A DNA stretch of 64,000 nt from Litomosoides sigmodontis. Lineage: Eukaryota > Nematoda > Chromadorea > Rhabditida > Onchocercidae. The stretch covers positions 9,486,483 to 9,550,482 of the forward strand of contig OY718807.1 in the NCBI GenBank assembly GCA_963070105.1. The letters are read 5' to 3'. Positions 1 through 16,731 of the stretch are shown here, one piece after another. Numbering within the stretch: position 1 is the stretch's first letter; each line of letters begins with the position of its first letter. Position numbers and translations under genes: made by a program. Below the pieces are notes generated by a model that saw nothing but the letters and a program-made list of their open reading frames with translations, was not told where the DNA came from and did not search any database.

Positions 1-1149
<1,149 letters not shown>

Positions 1150-1229
1150 ATGAATCATTACCAATCGTTATTGTCCATTCCAACTCTAACAGTTGAATCG
1201 ACAACGATCAATCCACCACAACAGATATC

Positions 1230-1262
<33 letters not shown>

Positions 1263-4200
1263 GCAACAACAACAAGCGATACATCAACAGCATCAGTCAG
1301 TTATAATGAATAATTTATCACGAGCGGTTGGCGAACCGTCGTCCTCATCACTTACGTCCGTTGCTGATCTCCACGGTATCACGGAATGTTGTGCATCACG
1401 TATGCTACTCCTCTTTTTCGTTAGCTTTGGATTTAAATTTGTTTAAAGGAAATTTTGCAAGTTTTAATGTTATTACGAGTTTAACAGGTGGTTGTTTATC
1501 TTGCCGCAATTTTTATGTTATAATTGACTATATACGTATCACGTGGAATATTAGTAGGATTGATTCAGTGAATGAATACAATAAGCGTATCAAATTTCAT
1601 AGGCCAAAAAAACAGTGCTGCATTTGTTTATTGTATTATTATTTATGTTATGATTATTAGTATTACTTTTTTAATATTATTCTTGTTATTGTAATTTACT
1701 ATTATTTATTATTTTATTGTTTTCAATTATTATTACTAATAATTATTATTATCTAAGAGAACTGGAGATTAGATGTCATGAATAAGAAGGAAGACAAGTA
1801 ATTAATTAACGCAACGCAAACAAACAAAACAAATGGGAAAAGATTTCCTGTTTCAAATTTTAATTTATATAAAAGATTTCATTGGTTGTGATAGGTTCGC
1901 CAAATGCGCAGTTTACAACGAAAAGATCGATTGACGAGGATCACCGTGGTGAAATGAAAGAGATGAATGAGTACGATGTACAAAAACGAATCAAGAGACC
2001 GATGAACGCTTTCATGGTTTCTTCCTTATTAGTTTTTTACACATTCCATTCATTGGGAACCTTCTTCTACGTAACGTAATCCTGGTATTTCACGTATTGT
2101 AGGTGCTTGTTACGTGAAAATGTATAGATATGCTTGTGTTACTTGTGGAAATTAGGAACAAAAGATAAGTAAAATAGGAATGTGTAAAAGTGTAAATTAA
2201 TCAAAGTAATAATTAAACCTTTGACAAATACCAAAAAGCATAATTGATTAATACTAAATGATTGATTACGAATAGCGATTGAAATAATTGGTTAAAGTTT
2301 TAAATTAAATTTTCTTCAAGGTATGGTCTCAAATGCGTCGAGCGCAAATTGCAAGCACAGATGTCAAGATGCACAATTCACAGATTAGCAAAGAGTTGGG
2401 TGCTGAGTGGAGGGAGATGAGTCTTGAAGAAAAAGCGCCATATGTTAAGCGGGTTTGTGCTTCCTCCTCTGTTCACTCATTTCATTTAATATTTGAGAAA
2501 ATTGAAAGAAATGAAAAATAATTTCATCAACCATTCCATTTCATTTTTACTTTAATTCAGTCAATCGTACTTTTATTTTCGAGAAAAAACTTGAAGATTT
2601 TTGCTCATGTTTTTTTTAAGTTGAATTTTCGATGCTTAACGAAATAATAATAATAATTAATTATAATAATTAATAATAATAATTAATTATAATAATTAAA
2701 AATAATGATTAATAATTAATAATAATAATTAATAATAATAATTAATAATAATAATTAATAATAATAATTAATAATAATAATTAATAATAATAATTAATAA
2801 TAATAATTAATAATAATAATTAATAATAATAATTAATAATAACAATTAATAATAATAATTAATAATAATAATTAATAATAATAATTAATAATAATAATTA
2901 ATAATAATAATTAATAATAATAATTAATAATAATAATTAATAATAATAATTAATAATAATAATTAATAATAATAATTAATAATAATAATTAATAATAATA
3001 ATTAATAATAATAATTAATAATAATAATTAATAATAATAATTAATAATAATAATTAATAATAATAATTAATAATAATAATTAATAATAATTAATGATAAT
3101 AATTAATAATAATAGTTAATAATAATAATTAATAATAATAATAATCATCTTAATATAATGATAATAATAATAATAATATATAAAATGATTTGCTTTTTTT
3201 GAATTTTTATTTCAAGGCTAAAGAATTACGGGAAGAATTAATGCGTCGTCATCCAAACTATGTTTATCGTCCAAAACGTCGATCACATGGTACGAAAAAT
3301 TTACTAACCAAATCTTGTGCGGTACTTCCTGCAACCACCGGTCCATCAATGACACAATCATCATTTGAACAAAGGTATCATTTCAAGTTCATCTTTTTCC
3401 TACGTTTATTTTTCTTCATTCATTTTTATTTTCAAATTTTTGCTACAAATTTTGCAATTATGGGAATTTGGTACCAAATATGATTGATTGTTATTTAGCT
3501 AAATTCGTAAAATTTCCAAAATTCCTTAATAGAACTGTGAACGCATTATGTTATTAAAGTAATTGCTGCTAAATTGGTTACGATCAGAAATTGTGTGATC
3601 GATTTTAATCAATGCGATCAATGAATTGATTATAATGGAAATTCATATTTTACTCAAAAAACTTGCCTTCATTTGATAGCGAATCTATTTTAATTTTAAA
3701 TTAAAATCTGCCCTTCTCTCATTCTTTCCTCACCAATTCATCTTTATTATATCTATGAATACTGTAGGTATGTGTAAGGTGAACGAGCACCAGTACTTTG
3801 ATAATATTGATAGAAAAAATTATGCAAATAATTGCATGCTTTTTCACCACCACTAACGTAGCAAAAATCACATCAATTAAGATGTTTAAAATTTTGTTTA
3901 TTTGCTCATTGTTTATCGCATTGTAATTGTAGGAGTATGAGAAGTACTGTTAACGAACAGCTCTGATTATTATTATGTTATGTATTTTGTGACAGTACCA
4001 ATTGCCACCATTAGCATTTACAGATCGCATTCACTGTCATCGGTTCCGACAGCTCACGACATTAGACGATTGTTCCTAGCTCGCGTGATGCAGGAGCAGC
4101 AGAATAGCATGCTGTTAGCTGCATACCGTAATCATCTGCTTGCAGCTGCTACTACTACTACTACCGCTACCAATGCGACGACACCTCTGAAAGATTCGGC

Positions 4201-4528
4201 TAACCTGGATTCGGTCGATCAGGAGGTGGGTGATTCCCTTCATTAAAAAAATTCATGAATATATGTGGTGTTGCATTGTATTCATTTGAGTTAATTTAAT
4301 TATCAAATTCATTTCATTAACATTCTTGTCAAAATTTTGTTACAACTTCTACAGAAATTACAATCAACAGTGGGAGGTATTACAACGGGTGCTACTGGTA
4401 CTGTTGGTGATGTTTCAATAGCAGCTGAGCAATTTAATCCAATTTCATCATTGTCCATGTTGCAGTCGCCGTACAATTCGATCAGTCCATTGCTTGGTTC
4501 ACAGTTTAATCCATTTCTCTTTAGTTAA
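1150..4528 (+). CDS. SOX-family HMG-box transcription factor, six exons, complete
   Basis: Sequence-specific DNA-binding nuclear factor. Coding exons: 1150-1375, 1895-2016, 2321-2452, 3217-3374, 4024-4225, 4355-4528. All phases agree and give 337 residues. The HMG box spans residues 106-182 and opens with KRIKRPMNAFMVWSQ, the SOX signature; it continues with KMHNSQISKELGAEW and ends HPNYVYRPKRR. The N-terminus has a 15-Gln run (residues 28-42). The C-terminal half is rich in Ala/Thr and Ser, a likely regulatory region. The start is the first ATG after an in-frame TAG at 1147; the sequence ATTTAG directly before it could also be a splice (including trans-splice) acceptor. KMHNSxISK and LGAEW resemble group B SOX proteins, but WSQMRRAQIA and NYVYRP diverge, so I do not assign a subgroup. 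Family call is secure; orthology is not. Confidence 0.93.
1984..3282 (+). other. HMG box of the SOX gene, split by two introns
   Basis: The 77-residue DNA-binding domain is encoded in three pieces. Intron 2017-2320 falls at phase 0 between FM and VW in the conserved RPMNAFMVW motif. Intron 2453-3216 falls at phase 0 between YVKR and AKEL. Joining across both introns restores an uninterrupted HMG box without indels relative to the family. Confidence 0.9.
2640..3180. repeat. 13-bp AT minisatellite in an HMG-box intron
   Basis: Tandem array with unit TTAATAATAATAA (13 bp), regular over roughly 2700-3110 and degenerate at both edges, inside the SOX intron 2453-3216. Composition is entirely A/T apart from a few substitutions. 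Confidence 0.9.
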
Positions 4529-8900
<4,372 letters not shown>

Positions 8901-11900
8901 ATCATCGCTAACTAGGCGATAATTAGCAAATATCAGGAATCGCTGCGAAATTATCAAAGTTATCTCTTCATATTTACTAAAGACATCAGACTAAAGCTGT
9001 GTATCCTCTTTGTATGTTCCCTTATTATCAAATAGTGCAAAGGATGTTTGTTAATATCATATTTAAACATCTAAACTTTTAAATCTTACTTACAGTGCGC
9101 ATAGCTTATTAACAAAATTACTGTTTTTACCTTTAGGTAATCTACAGTATGAGATATATAAAGCGCATGGATCACACCGTGTGCATAGCCTCAGTTTACC
9201 GTACTTTCTTTTTTGAATGTTGACGCTGACCAAGTAACTGTCTCTTTTTAAATCTCATTCTTCTGTTTATAGATATTCTCAATAAGTTAAAGTAATAATT
9301 ATTGAAATTAATCAGATGAAACGGTTTTAAAATTTGAAACAAAAATAAAATTGCTACAATAAATTGTGACAAATGACTGGTTAAATTAAAAGGAAAAAAA
9401 GTTGCCTTAATCTTTGAAGTTTCCTCGCTGCGATAAAAAAGAAAAATTCGTTTTCATTTCATCAAATGAATTGTTGAAATGAAGGAGAATGAAAAATGGT
9501 GTGTGGAAAATGAACAGGGCATATTTCTGGTGAAAAAATTTGAAGAAATGCAGCAAAGCAATACAAATCAAGCACACTGATCCAAATCATTGTGATAGTT
9601 TAAGAATTTAATTTTAAAATGCAAATCTTAAAATATTTAGCAGAAAGTGCAAAATATTTTTAAACGAAATAGCAGCTTTTATTTGATAAATATCCAGTAT
9701 AACTGAAAACAGGAAACTTTTTAATTTAAAAAAATATGAAAAGAGGAAAAAAGGAAAATCAATGAAATTTCTGTGAAAAGAGGAATCGTCTGAGTGAAAA
9801 ATTAAATCGAAATTTTGTTCAAATTTCATTATAATTTTGCAGCATTTACATCGTCCATATACAGTTCACTTTTATGTCACCCGCTTAATTGGAAGTGAGG
9901 AAAAAAATGGATGTAAATATTTGATGGGAAATGTAATATCTTGCTAAAGTTCATATATTTGAAGTAAAATGAAATGAGAAGGTAAGTGGAAAAAAGAGAA
10001 AAATCCCAAAATTTTATTTTCATTCTTCAATTCTAATACATGCAAAATTATTTATTTCTGTAATTGGAAAGATAAATTTTGAGTAAAAAGGAAAAAAAAT
10101 GGAATGCAAAATTGTTTTGAATTTCGAGGAATTGAATTCGAAGGAAAAAATTCCACTTGCACTGCGCACAATTCATCACTCCTATACAGTTACCGCTCAT
10201 TCTTCATTCCCTCTCAGTTTCAACAATAACATTTCATTTCATAAAATGGCAAAAAGAAGGAAAAAATTTTTCATTTTCATCAAAGCGAGAAAATTTCAAA
10301 GATTTTAAAGAAAGTTTTTTTTCTGTTTTAAATTCACCAACCATTTGTTGCAATTTATTTTTTTTTCATTTTTAAATTAACTCGATTTATTTTTCGTGAA
10401 CTTTTAATCTTACTTGCAATATCTAATCTTTTCCAATTTCTTAACATTAATTAATCTATTCCACTAAATTTACTAATTTTTGCTGACATCACTTTTTGTT
10501 GAACTTCTTGAAAACATCACTTCATTTGTAATATTTATAAGTGAAGAAAGAAAAAAAGGATCGTTACTGCGGCTCGTAACTTTTCAAAAACGGTAAGTGT
10601 GGAATTACTGTCCTTAAAGTATGCATACCATATCGTTCATACAATACTTTTCATGCTTCATACAGTATCTTATTTACATAGCATATAAGTGTGCAGAAAT
10701 TAGCTGCAGTTATATACCTTATAGCATAAGCCTAATTATAATTATCCATTAATTACGCATTTATTTAAGAAATCATTTATTAATTATTTTATTAATAATT
10801 AATTTATGCACACCGTAAGACTTATACAGAAGGATTTCGATTTTGCTCTTGAATTTTTAATTCAGATGGCTGCTAAGTGACTTCGACTTGGACAGCTGTG
10901 ATATTTACTTATTAATTACTACAATTATATATAACGTGATTTTCAGGCATAATTTTCAAGTTATCAATGATTTCCTTTTATTTGTTACGGTAATGAAATG
11001 AAGTGGAAAATATAGCCGTTGTCCAGGACGTCGATGGATGTAAAATGAAATAAAATCATAAATTGACCGATGGTTGACCTTGTTGGATGTCGTAAATTCG
11101 TTGTGGCCACAGTTATAATAATAATATTTGCTCTTTGTAATATTTACTTTAATCATATCAGTGTCGGCTTGGATCAACGTCGAGTCGGTGACACCGATTT
11201 CGGCTTGCTGTGATATGTTAATTTTTTTTAATTTAATTATCTCAAGTAGTTACGCTTCCATTTTAATTCACCACTTACTCGACGTGCAAAGAAGATTGAA
11301 CAACAAAAAAAAAGATTGAACTAAATATATGAATATGTAAAAAAAGTCAAATAGCAATAATGGATGAATTTAATTGGCAGAGGAAAATTAATTAACGATT
11401 GGAAGATATGTAATTTATAAAGCTCTAAACTATAATATTTTCTGTGTTTAAATAAGTTTTATTTCGTTCATTTTTATTGCGCTACTTCATAAAAATATTT
11501 ATTGACAAAATATTAGTGAAATAATTATTATTAAATTTGCACTACTGTTCGATCGTACTAGGATATCCCGGATCAGTCATGATGCTCAATAAATCAATAA
11601 TTTGCACTCTGACAAAATGAAAAAATTGGACTTCTTTTTTCTAAAAATTTACAATTAAAGGATGAAAAGTGTGAATTTTAAATTAAACTTAATTTTTCAA
11701 AAACTCATATGTTTGCATAATTTTTACATCTTGAGAGGAATGCCGGCATTCAAATTCACAACAACTACAAAGCTAACATTAATTGCAAACATTTCGAGCA
11801 ATCTGTCATTTTCCGGCTTTTTTTCACTTTTTCATCTGGCGGTTGGCTGATTGCACTGAACGATGTGAACAGTTTAAATTAGAAGGGAAATAAAATACGA

Positions 11901-14900
11901 AATAATTTCTCCATTTTTATTATTTATTTTCCAATAGCTTTTCTAATGGCTAATTTAACTGTGCAAAAAAACCGACGCATAATTTTCACTATGCAACCTC
12001 CCAGTGGGACAACACAATTACAATGTTTCTTTTTTGCGAAATTCTTGATTATACTGGAAATGAATAAATTAGCATGTTAACAACTTCCTCCTAGCATGAA
12101 CGATAGTATTATTAAATTTTGCTCTGTCCCATTCAATTCATTTTTTATAACAGTTGAGAAGTTTTCATGCAAATTTTATGAAACATCAAAAACATATTCG
12201 TTCTCAAATCACATGCACTAAATGATCGAAGCAAATAATAATCTGCTAGAGAAGATAATTTCTAGAGGTTTTATGCTTTTATCTTTTTTGTTGAGCTTAT
12301 TTTAATTCAAATTCCAACTCAATTCAAATTATTTTAACACGCAACACTATTTTAGCACCACTTACAACATATATTGCCCAATTTACCCTATGTAAAAATG
12401 TAAAAATCATGGGGATGAATAATTCGTAAGTTTAATTAAACTTTAAAAATTTTTAATTTTTGTAATATAACTGGAGAGAAATGAAGATTTAAAGCAGAAA
12501 ACTTGTAAAATTTACTGCTAATTTGTCATTTTCTACACTAAATTTACTGAATTGTTAAAATTTCATTAGCAATTTGCTCATTTCTCATGCATTAACTCAT
12601 TTATTGACACAATAAAACACATTTGTTTGACAAATTTCACGAAAATTCGACGCTTCTTTTCGTCAATAATTGAAAAAATTAGAAAAAAAAAACGGATGAA
12701 TTTTGGTTTTTCCCGAATGGAAAGATATTCGACGATAATTATCTGTCATTAAAATGAAGCAAACAAATAATTTGTTCTGCTTTTTTTTAAAAGAAAATCT
12801 TTTAAGTAACAAAAGTGTGATCGATGTACTTATGCTATTTTACACTTTTCCATCTTTTAAGCTATTCGTAGCAAATTCAATTCTTCGCATTCCCCACTAC
12901 TTCCTCCTTTTTCACTTCTTCTTCTAGCAATAATTCATCCTTTGTGCTATTTCAATCATTTCTTGAACTCTTTCATACCATCGTTTAATTACCATAAACA
13001 AGGACATAGGAAATGTAATGGACTCTAACAAATAGGCCGATTAATTAGCAATTAATTAAAAGCAGTATTTAAAGTAATGGAGGAAATCTTAGCTGTAATT
13101 TATATTTTGCAGCTAATTAATGCTCACTTGTACTTGTAGTTAATTACTTACCTTACTACTTGACTTAATTTGCCAGTGCGGTATGTTTTCATTTTGTTAA
13201 CTATGCAAATCTTTAATTATCGGAATATACACATTGTAGTTAAGAACTTCTAATAATAATATTAATCGTTTGTTTGTCTTTTTTTATTTCAAATTAAAAT
13301 TGCTTTCATCACTTTCAATCGATAAATTAATTGGACACCATTAAAGGAAGAATCTGGGAGTTACACTTCTACAAGCAGCAATGTAAGATAAATTCAGGTA
13401 TTACTGTTATTGTTCGCTTAACGATATTTTAGTAATAATTGCTAATACGGAAATCACTGAGCAAAGTAATGGAAAATTTCAGTTGAGGAAAACCAAATCG
13501 ATTAATTGAATTATTTAAATTTAAACTCAACCTAATTTATGAATATATTAATGATTACTTGTTTGTTATCGTTATTGTTATTATTGGATTGTTCAATATT
13601 TAACGTACTAATTATATCGTACTAATTGCTAAATATCTTTTAATTTTACAAGCAGCGCTACTGTAAATCAATAACTGGTATTAGTGATATTGAATTCAAA
13701 AAATGTGAAATTATTATTAAAATCTGAGCGATCGAAGTATCAATACGTCCAATTATTAATGTATCACTGATAATTATCACTTTTTAATTGATAGCTACGT
13801 AAATGATTCACTCATTCCTTTCTTATCGACCCGATTCGTTGATTTTTCAAATTCCCTTTTGTTCCTTCGTGGTTGGTATCCGTCCTGTTAATAAATGATT
13901 TCTACGTTATCCCTCTCTTCCTCCCTCCCTGCTTCCCTCTCTTTCTCTCTCTATTTACTTCAAATGTCGTCTACTCGACGATCCATCGAATTCGTAATAC
14001 TTTGTATATTTCAAATGCTTCTTCACACACCGCCACTCAGACCGAATCTTGGCCCTTCCTCTCTCTCTGTCTCTCTCTCTCTCTCTTTAGCCTCCTTTCT
14101 CTTTCTCTTCCTCCCTCTATCATAGTCATAGCCATCAATTTCCATTTAATTTTTCTACCCAAATTAATCGTTAAAGATGTGTTCTGCTGTTTCAAATTTC
14201 ATATGTATTTCAATATTTCTAACGGTAACCGTGAAAATGTCATTAATTGCAGTTATTTAATTAAATTTAATTTTTTTGTCATTTGTCTTCGTTAGTTTTC
14301 ATTAAACAAAAATTTTTTGCATAAGTAAGCGGAAGGCATTTTAAATTGCAAAGTTTCATTTAATTAGTGAGCATCGTACTGTACAACGTTGGGTTGTGTT
14401 TTTTTGTACAAAATTCTTTTCTGGAAACTTTTCAAATTTTATATTTTAAAATGAGAAGTTCGGAATTTATCAAATTTCTCGGATGAATCATTGTGAAATG
14501 TCGTAGTTCAAATCATCTACGATGATAATTTATGCTAATTGTGATAAATTCCTAAGCTTCTTAACCATACATCAGGAACACTGATTTATGGTTAAGAAGG
14601 AACCGACGAGTTTAATGTTGTGATATTCCTGACGCTAATAATGAACAATTCCGGAATGATTTGCCATGCTGTCTGTTCCCTCTCCATTACCATTAATTTT
14701 AACATTCAAAATTTCCATTCTCATTTTCTAGCGATTAAAAGTTATTGGATGAATTATTGCTCCTTCGGGAAAACGTAAAACTGGTTCCCCACTTATTCAT
14801 GTGAAGATGACGTTACCACCCATTCAATGCAGTAAATCATTTCAATTCATTTACTTTTACAAATATTATTTCCAATATTTATGAAACATTAAGGGAAACC

Positions 14901-16731
14901 CCTTTGGATAGTTTGTCCGAAGTAAGTGCACGAATTTACAGAGAAATTTATAAGTTTAAAAAATTTAAAACAAATACATATATATAGCAATTAAATGAAT
15001 TAGGTGTGACTGTTCAATTAGTATATATAAAATTAATAATTATTATTGGACACATATCTGAAAATACAAACAAAATATCTGAATTTACATAGAATATTAC
15101 TAACGATTACTGTAGCAATAAGAATTATTATCAGTAATTATAATTATTATGACATCATTCAGTGAATTTCCGTGTGTGAATAAACAGTTGCATTGGAAAT
15201 AAACAAACATTGCCTCTTTTTTCTTTGTAGTTCATTAATGGTTTGAAAGTCTACTTCTAATTTAATTCTGATATGCAATTGCGTCATTGAATTTAAATGT
15301 TCTATTCGATGACAACACAATTGAGTATTTGAGTGTTTTATAAATTGGAATAAAAAAAGTAGAAAGTTCGATTAGACTGTGAAAAGAGAATGTGATTACC
15401 GCTGTCCATCATTGGTCATTCACGTGTAAATGAATGTGACCACTAAAAATATAGAAATGAATTGGAATTTTTTTTCGACATTTGCATAAAATTTATCTAT
15501 CAGTGTTCACATCAATATCATGCATGCATTAAGGTTATTTTCGTTTGACCTCGATTCACGTCAAATCTATTTTTAAATATCAATTTTTCCTCTCTCCCTC
15601 TCTCCCTCTCTCTCTCTCTCTGTCTGCTTCCCTCTTCCCTCCTCTTTTTCCGCTCCAAATTCCCTTTTTTCACGTGCGGGTATGATTGAGCTGAAATCGC
15701 AATTTCGTGTTCGATGAAATTATATGATGCAATTGATATTTGGAATTAAATTAATTTCTAAATTAATTTTATTTTACATAAATTCCTTTCAACGAAAATA
15801 TTAATTTTTAGCAATAATATGCTAACAATAAGTCGTTGTTAACTGTCAAAGGCGCAATCAATCAAATTCGTTAAAATTTGAACTGAAATATTGATTTATT
15901 GATGTTGCAAATATGATAGTGCCGTAATTGATGTGTCTGAAATATTTCAACTATGTCCCATGGGCTTCCCTGTTTGCCTTTATCATTTCCGTTGTTGGCT
16001 GTGTGACGTTTATCATCCTCTTCGATACTGCCTTGCAAGGATTCACTCAACAGGCCTGTTTTCTTTTCGCAACACTTCAGCCTTACTAATTTCAGGCTGA
16101 CAGTTTCTCGCCTTGTTGTTCTTCCATACAACAACTTTATTTCTTGTTTCCTTTATTTTGCAACTTAAAATTTTTCCAGCTAATTAAAGTTCGAAATGAT
16201 AGCTAAATTTTAATTGGCCTCTAAAATGTTACATCTACGCTTGAAATTCAATGAAATGAACTGAGAAATTTTAAGCATTCATTAATTTGCACTTCTCGAC
16301 AATTGTCGAAGCAATCGACACTTTCCATTAGGCAAAAATAAATTGGAAGAAATAATTAATGTAAATAAGTTACAATATAAATGTAAAGACGAATAACCTG
16401 CGGGAAGGCCTATTTTTCATTTGACGTATGTAAACAAATTACAGTGTAGGATACTGGTGGGTGAATAAGTAAACAAATTAGAATAAGTGACTTAATCCGT
16501 CGTCCGTCGCTCTCTCTCTCTCTCCCTCCCTCTCTCTCTCTATCTATCTATCCAACCAATTTTGAGTGTAAAATAGGTAAACAAGATTGAATTTCAACTC
16601 ATTGTAACATCCATTTTTGATTTAAAATTTAAATTATACAAACTGAAAATACCTATTTTTAATCTCCAAGAATTAACTCAAAAAATGACTTAAATTTTGG
16701 GTAAAATAATTTCTAATATAATTATTTGCAG
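8901..16731. other. Long gene-free stretch between SOX and the four-TM gene
   Basis: Nearly 8 kb of AT-rich sequence with no exon that I can support. It contains pyrimidine tracts (13912-13955, 14055-14125, 15590-15655, 16509-16545) and one strong hairpin (14557-14599). The missing first exon and promoter of the four-TM gene are presumably in here. Confidence 0.5.
14557..14599. other. Near-perfect hairpin
   Basis: CTTCTTAACCATA pairs with TATGGTTAAGAAG (13 bp). After one mismatch, ATCAG pairs with CTGAT (5 bp), leaving a five-base loop GAACA. Function unknown. Confidence 0.7.

Noticed and set aside
2640..3180. CRISPR-like regular array
   Set aside because: Direct tandem repeat without unique spacers, in a eukaryotic intron.
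13873..14295. Plus-strand frames rich in Ser, Leu and Phe
   Set aside because: They come from CT-rich tracts; composition-driven.
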